Shown: positions 1 through 11,099, numbered from the stretch's first letter. The stretch: DNA of 64,000 nucleotides from Serpula lacrymans var. lacrymans S7.9 (GCF_000218685.1 NW_006763290.1:2762843-2826842), one strand, 5' to 3'. Program-made: numbers and translations. Notes: generated from the letters alone by a model not told the origin.

Positions 1-81
1 GCTCTGATAGTGGTGGGCCATTATTGAATAAGAAATAATCAGTATAAATGGAGCACAAAAAGTAAGAGAAAACTCACCATA

Positions 82-363
82 ATGGCCAATTTCACACCCA
101 CCAGTAATCTTGCCATCAACCAGACTTGTGATTATTGCAAGACTGTATATGACTGCTCTATCAGTTTTTTCTACTTTAAGGGTGTGAATAGGACTGCCTG
201 CAACTGTTGCCTGTTTTGCACTGAGCACTATCAGAAAAAGACAGGCCACATTAATGATGAGCCTGAGGATGGTTCAAGGCCTATCTTTGATTTAGGAATA
301 GCTATTATTCAGGAAAAAGACTTTGGCTATATAGCAGAGGCAATACTATTTATGCTATTATAG
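82..363 (+). CDS. Cysteine-rich hypothetical ORF, 3' end overrun by a transposon
   Basis: A 93-codon frame with an N-terminal Cys-rich stretch (CDYCK, ACNCCLFC, then a His) that could bind zinc. I do not recognise the family. From about codon 76 the frame runs into the end sequence of the adjacent pogo-type MITE (CAGGAAAAAG at 310), so the C-terminus is transposon-derived and the natural end is lost. It may be an exon or remnant of a gene rather than an intact gene. The Cys spacing is seen directly; everything else is inference. Confidence 0.25.
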   Translation: MANFTPTSNLAINQTCDYCKTVYDCSISFFYFKGVNRTACNCCLFCTEHYQKKTGHINDEPEDGSRPIFDLGIAIIQEKDFGYIAEAILFMLL

Positions 364-545
364 CTCTAATAGTACTATATAGCAGAGGTATTACTATAGA
401 TGCTACTATAGCTCTTATAGTACTATGGCATCAGAAAAAACACTTTGGCAATATAGCAGAGGCAACACTATTTATACTATCATAGCTCTAATAGAACTAT
501 ATAGCAAAAGTGATACTATTTGTGCTATTATAGCTCTGATAGTGC
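310..545. repeat. Tandem duplication of a MITE left end (about 118 bp x 2)
   Basis: Two consecutive units (310-428 and 429-545) share the order: end motif, ACTTTGGC(T/A)ATATAGCAGAGGC, then alternating CTATTATAGCTC and AGTACTATATAGC motifs. Each unit begins with a variant of the terminal sequence CAGGAAAAA. The terminus of the element has therefore been duplicated in tandem. Confidence 0.7.
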
Positions 546-1121
546 TATATAGTAGTGGCATTACTATAAATGCTATTATAGCTTTCATAGTACTATAAGT
601 TTGAGCACACATAGCACCAGTATAACGTTATATAGTTAGCCAAGGCATTATAATGGCTCTTATAGCTATAATGGCCTATATAGCTGTTGAGGCTATAGTG
701 CATATTTATAGCAATGCTTTATCCAAGTATAAGTTGTGACAATGTGTAAAAAAAAATGACAAGTCCATGGAAGGTCAATATATTATATATGTATAGTATA
801 TTTTGTAAGCCTTTATGGTGTGGTGGATAAATGTGTGGTATATGGCTGTAGATTGATTGGTTAACAAAAAAGCGGACCAACAGGTTGAGAGTTCAAACCT
901 TGTGTGTGTAATTATTTTTTTTAAATCAACCACATACTCTCTTATAGCTCATATAGTCAGCCATATGCTATAAGTGCTACAAGTGCTATAAGAGACTATA
1001 GCCAACTATAAGAGTACTTTAAGAGCATATTGTTCCTAAATAGATGTTGGGGTTTCTTTTGCAGCTATAATCACTATGACAACTATATTGAGTCTATATA
1101 GCCAAAGTGTTTTTCCTGATG
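429..1121 (+). mobile_element. Short pogo-derived MITE (copy 0), CATCAG...CCTGATG
   Basis: The left end reads CATCAGAAAAAACACTTTGG and the right end is its near-perfect inverse (CCAAAGTGTTTTTCCTGATG), giving terminal inverted repeats of about 30 bp. The interior is AT-rich, built from self-complementary CTATAG/TTATAG motifs, with no transposase. It carries the same tRNA-like unit found in the three other family members in this window. It is more diverged from them than they are from each other. Confidence 0.75.
816..922 (+). ncRNA. tRNA-like pol III unit in MITE copy 0
   Basis: An A-box match TGGTGTGGTGG (816-826) is followed by a B-box match AGTTCAAACCT (890-900) and a run of eight T (915-922), the order of an RNA polymerase III transcription unit. 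The upstream 100 bp (AAGTATAAG, then GACAATG, AGTCCATG and AAGGTCAATAT motifs) is also shared with the other copies. I could not fold a convincing cloverleaf, so this is tRNA-like rather than a tRNA gene. Confidence 0.5.
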
Positions 1122-2173
1122 TTGGTGAGTGGATAATCTCATCAATCACAATCACAATCTTGCTAGTATGACTTAATCATCAAGACTTTACCATCTCTTC
1201 TGGACTGAAGATGGCAACATTGGCTGCACAATGTAGTAGTGAGTCTCTCTTTTCACCTTCATTTTGGCTCTAATATATTCTTTCCATCAGATCCTTCATT
1301 GCCTAAGCAACACATTAGTCCAGTCACACAAGCAGAACTAGCTCAACCACCACTGCATTATATAGTTAACTTGACAAGCTTTGTGAACCAGAACAACACA
1401 GTTGGCTACACACCAAGTCTAGGGATGGTAAGTTTCAGTTCGGATAAATGGTTCAGAACCAAACCTTGGTTTGGTCCATGATTCAAGCATTTTGCTGTTG
1501 CCCAAACTGGGTTCAAACAGGTTTGAACCAACAAACCTGGGCACCACCACTCACTCAAGTCAAAACCTGAATCTCTTTGACCAGAATACATTTTCTAATT
1601 TAATCATGCAAAGCTCAGAATATCAAATCTGATACCTAGGGATACATTTACATTAGAGTTCATCAGGAACAGATATATAATGTTCTGGCAGACCTGGATT
1701 TGACTGTTTTTCAACTGTACTATTGTTGGACACTGGATGCAACCAGTAAAATATATGCACTTGGGCCTCCAGAGGCTCAATAATTGCTGTACAGGTACTG
1801 TAGCTAGAAAATTGTCAGATGTAGAGTATAGAGAATATAACTGTGAAAGAATTTAGTGAATAGCTTATCTGTAGCAACAACTACAGACCTGAGACTACAT
1901 CCTTGAACTCTAGTAGTGTGAGTTTTGAGAGAAAGATGGCCAGATTTGACCAGATCTTGTGCTGGGAATATTGCATTTTCTCTCTAGGAAACATCATTAG
2001 GTAGGCCTCTACAATGCCAGATACTTACTGAACTGATTAAGGCCTCAAAGTGTCTGGAGAAATGAGAACAATGATGAAGTTGTGACTAGGCGACTGAAAC
2101 AAGATAATCACTCATGGCCCGCTAGCTCTGCTTTGGTACATACCGCACATACCAGTGTCAAAACTTGGTATGA
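1122..2173. other. No gene recognised
   Basis: Only short frames without recognisable motifs, and no LTR or inverted-repeat structure that I can see. The stretch around 1470-1540 repeats a GGTTTGAACC/GGTTCAAAC-like motif several times, without a clear element boundary. Confidence 0.4.
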
Positions 2174-2730
2174 CCTGGCAGAATTCCACCAGCACTACAA
2201 GCAATGCCCAAATCCCACACTGTGACATACACAGACCAAAGCACAGGATAGAAACCAGTGGGAGAAGTGTATGCTACAGTGATGGTTCCGTGAAAAAAAA
2301 CCAGCAGTGTTGAAGGATAGACTAGGCCCTTTGCAGCATTTCATTTTCATGAACGGGCTGTTCCATTGTAGTATACACCAATGGCACGTTGAGCATTGCA
2401 ATATGCAATAGAGAAGTAATTGGCCATTTGATGCCATACTGGCATTGAACAGGAAATGTGGTGTATTTTTCTAAAATAGCGGGATTGTCGTGCTTGCTTG
2501 TAGGGGATGAATATGTCAACTTTTCTTAGTTTATCACCAAACAATTGCACCCATGGATGCTATGATTAAAATGTTGATAAACACTATATAATCTACTATA
2601 TATGTTAGTCTCTGCACCCCTGGTTCACTGTGCTACACTTCTGCCACTGGTTTCCATCCTGTGCTTTGGTCCACGCGTGTCACAGCGTGGGATTTTGGGC
2701 ATTGCTCATAGTGTGGTAAGCTCCGCCTGA
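2174..2730. mobile_element. Inverted-repeat (MITE-like) element, about 110-bp arms
   Basis: The arm at about 2174-2290 is matched in inverse orientation at about 2617-2730. Shared blocks include GCAATGCCCAAA, TCCCAC(A/G)CTGTGACA, GACCAAAGCACAGGAT and GAAACCAGTGG. About 330 bp of unrelated sequence lies between the arms, with no transposase. Outer boundaries are fuzzy and I found no target-site duplication. Confidence 0.65.
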
Positions 2731-3868
2731 TTTTGTCTGTGAGTGCTGTTGTGACCCAGTGTGACCAGAGATTGCAGGACCATTTCAAAGTGTGTACTTT
2801 TTGGTTTCATTCCGCTACTCTCATGATTCAAGTTCTTGCTTATTTTTCTACATAGGCAGCTAGAAAACTAAAAATTATATCTACTGGTCAAGTTCCCACA
2901 GTCTGAAGCTCAACAACTGGTGAGCTATTCTACCTCTCCCCAGATCAATTGCACCTATTGTCTAACAATAGTAACCAAATGACCACCATAATTTTTTGAC
3001 TATATTCCTGGTCCCACAGCATCAGGAAAAAGCCTTTTTCTATATAACAGAGGGGTTTATACATATGTGCAAATAAGGACTATTATAGCGCTATAAGAGC
3101 AACTATAGTATGATCATAGTGACTATAGTGTATATCTGAGTGACCAGGTTTGATCCATTGCATTCCTTGTCACAACTTGTTTAGAACTGACTTCCAATTT
3201 GTACTTGTTTGTTTTTTCTTTGGGTGGCTTGATTGTGTCTGAGTACTGGGTGTAATCAGGTTGTGTTGTTGACATATTGTTTGCAAATCTGAATAAGATG
3301 TTGAAGGGGGAATTACAACAGTTTGTTTGAGACAGTGATCTTTTCATTGACACTTAACGGTGAAGAATGTCCTGCACTTTCTTTGTGTCCAATTGGATGG
3401 ACACTACAGTTATTTACCGGCACTTGAACCACCACCAACACTTGAACCAAACACAAATTACACATGAATTCCAGTCACAACAAGTAAAACAACAGTTTAG
3501 GCAAGGAAATACAATACAATGCTATGCTTGGCCATAAGATAGAACTCACTCGAGGCCACCATTAAACTAATGATTAGTATTTTACCCTTGAAATCACGAA
3601 GTTTAATAGCTACTACAGGAAATACAAATACTGTAGCCATTCTAACCAATGGAATATTTACATTTGCTTCTTGGCTTCGTGGTCCCAATACCTGATTGGA
3701 AGATCAGTGACTCCTCATCTTGCCACTACAGTGCCGATGAAGAAAGTCAATAAGGGTGTCAAGTTGTTTATCAGTAAACGAGATATACCTATTATGGAAT
3801 AGTCAGTATTAGGGACTTGAATATTACGGCAAATAAAATGCTCACTGTGTTTACAATGCACTCAAGTT

Positions 3869-5958
3869 ATGGCTGGCCGTGCAAAATCCAAGTGCAAGAA
3901 GCAACGTACTGCATTTTTTGATAAAGAAGAAGGTCTCGCATATGCAATAAAACTGTGGAATGATGACAAAGAGAAGCCAGAGGAAGATCAGAGGAGTCTG
4001 CAAGCAATTTGTCGTGAGGCAGAAGAAGAGATGAACAAGAGGAAGAAGAAGCATATTACCATTGACAGGGTTACTCTTATGAGACAACTTGGAGGTGGGA
4101 GAAGCTGTCAACAAGCAAATGAAGAAAATCATTCCTGGCTTACATCTGAAGAGGAGGAGAGCATCATGAACTAATGCCTTGACCTTGCAGCAAGAGGCTT
4201 CCCACTTGATCACAAAAGGCTCAAGTTTCATGTTGACACCCTCCTACAAGCACGACTTGGCAATTCTTTCCCAGAGACAGGGGTCGGAATGAATTGGACT
4301 GGGCATTTTCTTAATCAACACTCAGAGCGCTTGGGCACATATTGGAGTTCTCCACTTGATTCTGCTCGTGGGCGGGCAGTCAACAAGCACACACACAAAG
4401 CATGGTGCAACTTACTTGAGAGCACCATCAAGGATAATAATATTGTCGAGGACTGCATCTGGGCAGCAGACGAGACTGGCTTCCAGCCTGGGAATGGACG
4501 CAAACAGCGTGTCATTGGTCCTGCACAAAGGAAGATGCAACATCAGCAGCGGGATGGAAATTGCAAGAATATCACTGTGATGGTGACCATCTGCGCTGAT
4601 GGTGGATCAATTGCGCCAACTATTATCTATAAGGGGAAGTCATTTTTGATGAATTGGCATCAAGACAATACTCTGAAAGCCTTGTGAGTTTGCTTTGCTG
4701 GGCCTCTGACTAGAATACTAAGGACTCACATAATTATAGAGTTGCTCATTCGCCCAAAGGGTGGCCTGATGGTGCAATTGGACGACTTTGGATTGAAGAC
4801 TTTAACAACAAAACCCGCGAGAAAGTGCACGGACGAGCTTGTCTTCTCCTTGTTGATGGCCATAACTCCCATTACACAAAGGAGTTCCTAGATTACGCCA
4901 GGGAACATATTATTCATGTTTTATGCTATCCCGCACATGCCACTCACATCTATCAAGGCCTTGACATTGTTGTCTTCAGTCCATTGAAGAATTATTGGAC
5001 GGAGGCACGTGACAGCTTTGAGAGTTCTACACATCAAAAAATAACTAAAAACAACTTCATTATAATCTATGAAAGAGCTCATCTCAAAGCACTCACCCCT
5101 GAAACCATTTTTTCTGCATTCAGAGCAACTGGGGTCTGGCCACTTGACCGAAACATCATTACCGAAGAGATGATTGCCCCAAGCTTGGAGACATCATCTC
5201 AAGGTCAGCTGCCACTTCCACAGCCGAGCCCTGTTTGTGTCATCACGTCTCTTATGTGTCAGTATTGAAACGAGGCCGAAGATATTCAATGCACCCCATT
5301 TCCATCAACTCCCATGCCAGGACTGTCACAAACTCCCCATACGAGTCAACCTACCAGCCAGGACAGCAACAACAATCCATTCATCAACTTGGGTTGCGGA
5401 AACACCTCAATACAGCAGCATCGACCACTTTGGCACACAGTGGCAAAAGACGCTGTCAAATCACTTGCATCTACATCAGCTTCGTTTCTTGTTGCGGATA
5501 CCCCAGTCACCTCATCTCATCACCTCCCACCATTCACACCATCCCAAATCTCCCCAACATGGTGCAAATGCACACACCCTCTGCTAGATGAAGAACCAGC
5601 AAACAAAAAAGAGAAAGCTTACCAAACGGCATTACACAAATCCTATAAGTGAGAGCTTGCATCAAAAAATGCACTTGTTGGAATGCAGTCAACTGTTGTT
5701 TTGCGGTCGATGTTTTGTGATCGTCTGTCAGGTCAGCTGGCAGCGCAGGAGGAAAAACAGAAGAGAAGAAAGAAGGGTGAGCTAAACAGTGATGGACTGC
5801 CGAGATTACTCACAGGTGATGAATTTTATAACCGTGTGGTTGAGCATCAAACCGCTTTGGATGCAGCAAAAGCGGCACAAGAAGATCGTTGTAAACAAAA
5901 AGAGGAGCAATCTGGGGTGTTGTTGGAAATTGTTGTGTGGCTGATAGAAAAAAAATAA
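3869..5958 (+). pseudogene. Pogo/CENP-B-type DDE transposase, three in-frame stops
   Basis: One reading frame runs from ATG 3869 to 4683, crosses a 56-nt GT-AG intron (4684-4739) and continues to 5958, about 676 codons. The N-terminal third has the helix-turn-helix DNA-binding region. The catalytic triad is visible: WAADETGF (D1), LLLVDGHNSH (D2), and GLDIVVFSPLK (D3) shortly after. A basic segment with the conserved DGLPRLLTGDEF motif closes the protein. The frame is broken only by stops at 4172 (TAA), 5266 (TGA) and 5650 (TGA), with no frameshift. The contexts fit CAA to TAA and CGA to TGA changes. The tail (GVLLEIVVWLIEKK) overlaps the conserved 3' end kept in the short copies. The product would cut and paste the family's termini if intact. 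Confidence 0.88.
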
Positions 5959-6048
5959 CACAGACAGGATTTGAACTCTCAACCTGCTAGTCAGCTTTTG
6001 GGTGACTGAGCAACCCATCACCACACATCATATTTATCCACTACATCA
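5948..6048 (-). ncRNA. tRNA-like pol III unit in the long pogo element
   Basis: Read on the minus strand: A box TGATGTAGTGG (6048-6038), B box AGTTCAAATCC (5977-5967), then an eight-T run (5955-5948). It sits just past the transposase stop and points back toward it, so its terminator overlaps the last transposase codons. A tRNA-like hitchhiker or captured SINE head are both possible. Confidence 0.5.
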
Positions 6049-6662
6049 TGAGAGCTTATAAAATATATCATACAGGTGTTATATATTGACCTTTCATGGA
6101 CTTAGATTATTTTTTTACTCATTGTCACTACTTATATTTGGATAAATCATTATTCTTATTTTATAAATATCAAAGATACAAAGATACAAACTACTATCTC
6201 ACTAATACAGGCTATATAATTAATTAATACTGTATGATTTATTAGCCCTTTTAAGCACCTTGAACTATATTATAACTATAACCTTCACAGCTATAGGAGC
6301 TATGTAGGCTGCTATAGGCTATAAGAGCACTTATAGTACCTTGCCTATAATAATATACTTGACTCCAAACACTTTCGGCCTCTTTCTATTATTGAAGAAA
6401 TTTATTAGATTAATCCAGAGTTTGAGCAAATTATAGATACTTCTCCCCTTGGTTAAGATTTTGCCTACTACTATGCTATAAGAGCTATAAGAGCTATGAT
6501 TGCACTGATAGTACTATAGTTTCTATGAATGCTTTTATATATATAGGTGGTGGCTATATAGCGCTATATAGCAAAAGGGTTTTTCCTGATGGAGGGCTAT
6601 GCTATCAGTATATTTGTTTGGCAATCATACATTCACTGGAATTCAGTCTAATTCTAATATTA

Positions 6663-7120
6663 CAGCATTTTTGGAAAACCTTGTCTGCGCCATTTTTTTC
6701 CCGCCGCACCCTAAAAATATTATATAATCAGCTGAGTTACCAAAAAAGGACAGGCAATAGGAATCCTGGATGTCATCGATAACAATCTTTGTACTTACCA
6801 TCATGGTGTATCATGCTATCAGCAAAGACATCAAAGAGCAAGCCCTCTGGCTCATTGAACATCAGTATATACCCTCTGATGTCTGCAAGGTCTTCAACGT
6901 ATCCGAACAAAGCCTCTCTCGCTGGAAAGCAAACCAAGCTCAGCTTGGCTCAGTCTGCCCTCCTCCCAACCTTCTTCGTGGTCGACCACATATCCTCACT
7001 ATTGATGGGAATCCAGGATTCCTATTGCCTGTCCTTTTTTGGTACTTCAGCTGATTATATAATATTTCTAGGGTGCAGCGAAAAACAAAATGGTGCAGAC
7101 AAGGTATTCCGAAAACACTG
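6663..7120. mobile_element. Tc1/mariner-type MITE with about 109-bp inverted repeats
   Basis: The element is bounded on both sides by the dinucleotide TA (6661-6662 and 7121-7122), the target of Tc1/mariner transposons. Left terminus CAGCATTTTTGGAAAACC, right terminus inverse CAGTGTTTTCGGAATACC; the repeats continue through CTTGTCTGC, CGCACCCTA and GGACAGGCAATAGGAATCC. Only about 240 bp lie between the repeats, and they encode just the start of a transposase. Confidence 0.85.
6803..7054 (+). CDS. Helix-turn-helix-only fragment of a Tc1-type transposase
   Basis: An uninterrupted frame from ATG 6803 of 83 residues. It matches the N-terminal DNA-binding part of fungal Tc1-like transposases: opening MVYHAISKDIKEQAL, helix SDVCKVFNVSEQSLSRWK, then SVCPPPN and the GRP(H)ILT linker. 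After GRPHILT the frame enters the right inverted repeat and ends there, so no DDE domain is present. It could be a simple deletion relic, or could still make a small DNA-binding protein. Confidence 0.6.
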   Translation: MVYHAISKDIKEQALWLIEHQYIPSDVCKVFNVSEQSLSRWKANQAQLGSVCPPPNLLRGRPHILTIDGNPGFLLPVLFWYFS

Positions 7121-7799
7121 TAATTCTGTCACACCTGTGATTCCCATGCAAGTCTGCTAATTAGCCTTGCTACCTCCGGCTGATTGCACGGCTAGTTAGC
7201 CTCCCGAATTGTCTTTGCAGGCCTCCTTCAATATCTCTTGGATAAATCTGAGATTTTGGAGGTTTGTGAGCTATTCTCACGGTGGGGATTCGGCAGCCGC
7301 GCTCAAAAGGACCAACAACCTGGAATGCCACGTGTCCGAGTCTAGAGTCATCGCTGTATACGTCAATGCCGCCTGACATCGCAGGAATGAATGTCATGCA
7401 CGTTACGCAACACTGTGATGTTCAAAAGATTCGAGCTCGTTGTCTGACACAGTGAGCTCCAGAACGCCCTTCTTAGCATAGAATTTATATTGTTCTTGTA
7501 CACTTTGCACCTTTTCTCAATGAACATGGAGACAAAGACCAACTTTGAGTGATTGGAGAGAATATAGTGACATGTTCCTTGAGCCAGTGAGTATTGTACT
7601 TTCTACTCATCCTACTCGTCTCCAGAGCTCTCAAGAATCCCTCGGCTCATTGCACTTTGACCCTGCACCCCTGCACGGCCTCTTTGTGCTGGGGCAGCTC
7701 CTCTTCCACCCTGTAAGGCACCTCCTTGCTTGCGCTTGGTACCAGTGTCTAAGCACTGTTCTCATGGTTTCCTGACAATTTCTCCAGCCTCTTGACGTC

Positions 7800-9529
7800 T
7801 CTCTAGGTCAAGTTTATGGGCCATTTGTTGGAGTCTTGTGAGCTTCTCCCAATGGCACTCGCCAGTCCTTAGGGAGTTGCAAAGGGTTCATATATCACCA
7901 ACAGTTCCTATGAAGGATGAATTGACAAATTTCAGGCCAGTGGGCCAATTGACCAACCGGACCTTGTGGGTTTGCACAACGGTGGTCTCGTAGTTTACAT
8001 AGTTCATGGAAACTGCTCCATTGTTGAGTAAGCACTCTATGAAGTCTGCAGTTGGCTTTGTTGAATATAAAGCTTTGAAACTTATTGAGGCCAGTCTGAA
8101 TCAACTCCACACATTGGCTGCGTAGAACAACAAGTGTATCACATTCCGACGTGTCTACAATACATTGTCAGTTAGCTTGCCAGTGGAGTGGGAAAGGACT
8201 TACTCTGTTTACGGGTGCATGCCCACAATGCAAACAACCTTGAAACCTTGCCGGGATCAATTTTTAACACATCTTGAATAACATTCAGTGAATTATCACT
8301 GCTATACCATGTAGGGGCATACCTCCTTAATCATGCTATCAGCTGTGCACATAATGTCTCTAGCTGCTGTGGCATTGCTCGATTGCATGCTCGTGGCCTT
8401 GTGTATGCAATTGTCGGCCACTCTTTGGAGGAGCTCCTCTTTTTGTTCTTCTGACAGATCTTGTTTGTCCTTCGTGGCCATGTTCTGTAGCTCAATAAGG
8501 TCCTCCCTTTCTCCCGGACTCAGACCTAAATATAAGAACCAGTTAAACATGTTTATAACCACAGGCAAAGTGTAAAGTATGTACTTGGATTTATTTCTAA
8601 TGCCTTGGCATGTAATATAGCATTGTGAAGCTGTGGTTTTCACACCTTCGTGTAGTGAGTGTACACAATTACCATATTCTTAACCTTTTCCACCTTTACA
8701 TCATGATTTTTGGCGATGTCTGTAAATTTATTATTTTGCTCTTTTACAGATGTAATAATGTCTTCATCGAGCTTCTTGAGCATGTTGTTTTTTACTTCTC
8801 TCGCAATACTTCTCGAGGCCTTTGCAGCATCAGTAAGTGATTGCAAAGGAGGGAAAACAGGTAATGTCCTTCCAGTGGGATTGTGTGAGGCCCACGTTGC
8901 ACTATTGGCCTGTGCCAATTGCCCCTCTGTAGGACAAACACTGCCAGAAGGAAGTGTTGCTCTGTTACTGAGAGGGATAGATGCACCCGATGCTCCGCTG
9001 AATATATTGAAAGCCTCTTTTGGTGCACCTTGTAATAAATCAGTTGGAGGTGATGTGCCAGATGGATCAGGTGGGGATAATGTGTCAGATGGATTGACTG
9101 ACACATCTGGTTCGACTGTGGCTGACTGGTTAGATGTGCTGTTTGCCGGGTGTTTGGGAGTGGAGAGGTTGCTGGCGGGTGTTCATGCATGCTCCAAGGG
9201 CTGCTAGGCACCTTGTCTGGCCTGTGATCTACAGGGAACTGGGGCTCTGAGGAAAGTGGGTTGAACCAAAAGGAGTATGATGTATCCCGCATCATAGGTG
9301 ATGTTGTGGATGAGCTTGTCTCCCTCAGCCAAGAGGCTAACAATGGGTCCAAGGTTTGACTCCAAAATGTTGTGTCGTCTAAGTCTGTATCCGGTACATA
9401 ACTTGTACGATCCTCCAGCTCGTTCCTCCGAAAACCATTATTTCCGGATGTTGTCAGTGCAGGGGGGACTTCCAGAGGATTGTTTAAGAAGTTCCAAAGT
9501 CTCTCCTTCTTGCCTTCATCCTGCGCCAT
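7800..9529 (-). pseudogene. KDZ-associated hypothetical protein, decayed, spliced
   Basis: Starts at ATG 9529 (MAQDEGKKERLWNFLNN). A Pro/Ser-rich middle follows after an apparent frameshift near 9.10 kb. There is an amphipathic helical segment (about 8675-8820), a probable intron around 8.53-8.67 kb, and then a conserved block containing LSPGEREDLIELQNM and SNATAARDIM. Further on, in another frame, are NYETTVVQTHKVRLVNWP and SLRTGECHWEKL. From memory of the family, similar blocks (LxxWP, then Lk-G-C-W-kL) occur in a protein family common in Agaricomycetes and often found near KDZ transposases; that association is recall, not a search. Function unknown. A TGA at 7890-7888 interrupts the last block and fits CGA to TGA. 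Confidence 0.45.
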
Positions 9530-10120
9530 TCCCTAAAACATCTCATTCAGAGGAGGGAAACTGAACTTGGACATGGATGTGTGGAGGCTGCTTCTTTGAA
9601 GTGACAATTGTGTCTTGGGGGGTCTCTGATTAGGGGGGGGAGGGGAGGAGGAGCCGACCTCTTCTGTATTACACTTTACTTGTACACATGCCAATTAAAT
9701 AAGAATATGCTGGTGTTTTGGCCAAAATGGCCTAGTAGGACCACCAAATATTAAACCTGCATCAACATTAAATGAATTTTGGGGCAAAAAATATGATAGC
9801 TAAATATAATAATTGCAAAAGATCATCACAATATCACAGTGGCGAATACTGGTGTCATGTGCAAGTGAGCCAAAGTCTCTGATAAATGATAACAGTCGGC
9901 TTAGTGTCATTAAGAAGTTATAACACCAAGTGACGAGTACTTACCTTTGGTGAGCGTGGAAGGTTTGGTGTGATGATAGCGCATCGGCTCCTCTTTGCAG
10001 TGAGTTAATATGATTACTGAATTGGGGAGAAAATATAGCACATACAACAATAGATAAACACTTGATCCATCATTGAACAACGCAAGAATGAATGTAAGTA
10101 GTGAGAATAGTGGAGAAAGG
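9530..10120. other. Upstream flank, no gene recognised
   Basis: It contains a G-rich tract (about 9615-9650) and otherwise AT-rich sequence. It is presumably the 5' flank of the minus-strand gene that starts at 9529. Confidence 0.4.
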
Positions 10121-10534
10121 TGTTACGATAACACATTTTCGGACCTTTAATTTTCATTCTCCTCTTTACCTTTTACTATAGCTTTCACACTCTGTGCCAT
10201 GCAGCACTTTCCCTTTTGTTCAAACCCCACTTTCTCGCGCTGCGCTGCCTTTCTTTCTATTTTTGATACAAGTCTCTCACGCAGTGGAGCTGGTCACACG
10301 GGCTGCGCCCTCTGACATCATCAGCCACTGCCTTCATCAAGTGTATAGTACATATGTACAAACAAACCTGTAGTAGTATATATACCCAAATAGATCCAGG
10401 AGACTTCTCAGCGAGTCCTCTCGTTGTATCCTCACAACTAACTTGTTGAAGTCTAAGGGGTAACTACTCCCTCATCATTATCTCTATAGTTTGTTCTAGT
10501 TGTGCGCCAGAGTAACTAACTCTTGGTTGTTACA
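10121..10534 (+). mobile_element. Solo LTR, gypsy-A family
   Basis: 414 bp running from TGTTACGATAACACA to GGTTGTTACA. It has the family landmarks CACTTTCCCTTTTGTTC, a TATA-like run (about 10377) and the start-site motif CAGCGAGTCCTC, ending CGCCAGAGTAA...TGTTACA. The flanks AAAGG and AAAAG are a 4/5 match to a 5-bp target duplication. No internal region is attached, so it arose by LTR-LTR recombination. Confidence 0.85.
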
Positions 10535-11099
10535 AAAAGCATTAATCAGCTCGAAACACGAACATGTTTACAATGCACCATGTCACCATGTAGGACTGTA
10601 ATATGTTTACTCCAAGGGTGTGCTTGATTTCTCAATTGCCCCTATGGTTGCATTGCCAAAGGATAGGTGTGTCAGGATTGCATACAATGCGCGCCCACCA
10701 CAGCTCAGATTCAGCGCTTGGGTGTGATTTCAGTGTATGCCCCTAAACTGATACTAACACCAGCAATGGACTTACCGGTCATTGCAGAAAACACCAGCCA
10801 CCCGACTGTCACAAACACTCGTGCCTTGGGATTTGGGGAACTGCTACTGGAATGGTGAATGAACTGGGCAAAGAACAATGATGGAAATCCAAGCACTCAC
10901 AGCCAATGTACATACAATGCCGTCACATGCCTTAAAGATAGTTGCCTTTTTTGTACAACACTTTCTGCAAGCCTGCCGACTTGGACAGGAGAACCCCTAC
11001 AAAATGACTAGGAAATTTGCTATATGACTGATTCTCTAGGATTTTTTTGCTCCGCACACCAGAGTATAATATTCAAAAATATATACTTTGTCTTTCCAG
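10535..11099. other. No gene recognised
   Basis: One short frame (10667-10858) without recognisable features. Possibly the 3' flank of the minus-strand gene that follows. Confidence 0.35.

Larger units (their letters stand above)
3020..6591 (+). mobile_element. Pogo-type DNA transposon, 3.57 kb, full structure with dead transposase
   Basis: The left end CATCAGGAAAAAGCC (3020) and right end TTTTTCCTGATG (ending 6591) form inverted termini of about 30 bp. Between them lies a complete but interrupted DDE transposase (3869-5958) followed by about 630 bp of AT-rich sequence carrying the tRNA-like unit on the minus strand. The last ~670 bp are nearly identical to MITE copy 2 (31945-32752, reversed) and very similar to copy 3 (62389-63171). 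This copy is therefore the long, originally autonomous form of the family. I see no TA duplication at the ends, which is unusual for pogo. Confidence 0.85.

Noticed and set aside
816..922. A genuine tRNA gene
   Set aside because: A and B boxes and a T-run are present, but the T-arm stem does not pair well and no acceptor stem or clear anticodon loop could be drawn.
429..1121. CRISPR-like or satellite array because of the repeated CTATAG motifs
   Set aside because: The motifs are irregularly spaced, there are no unique spacers of constant length, and the region has defined inverted termini.
3851..4231. 126-codon minus-strand frame rich in Phe and Leu
   Set aside because: Exact antisense of the transposase N-terminus; composition is that expected for a reverse complement.
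8710..9207. 165-codon plus-strand frame
   Set aside because: It is antisense to the KDZ-associated gene, whose conserved blocks, start and probable intron are on the minus strand.
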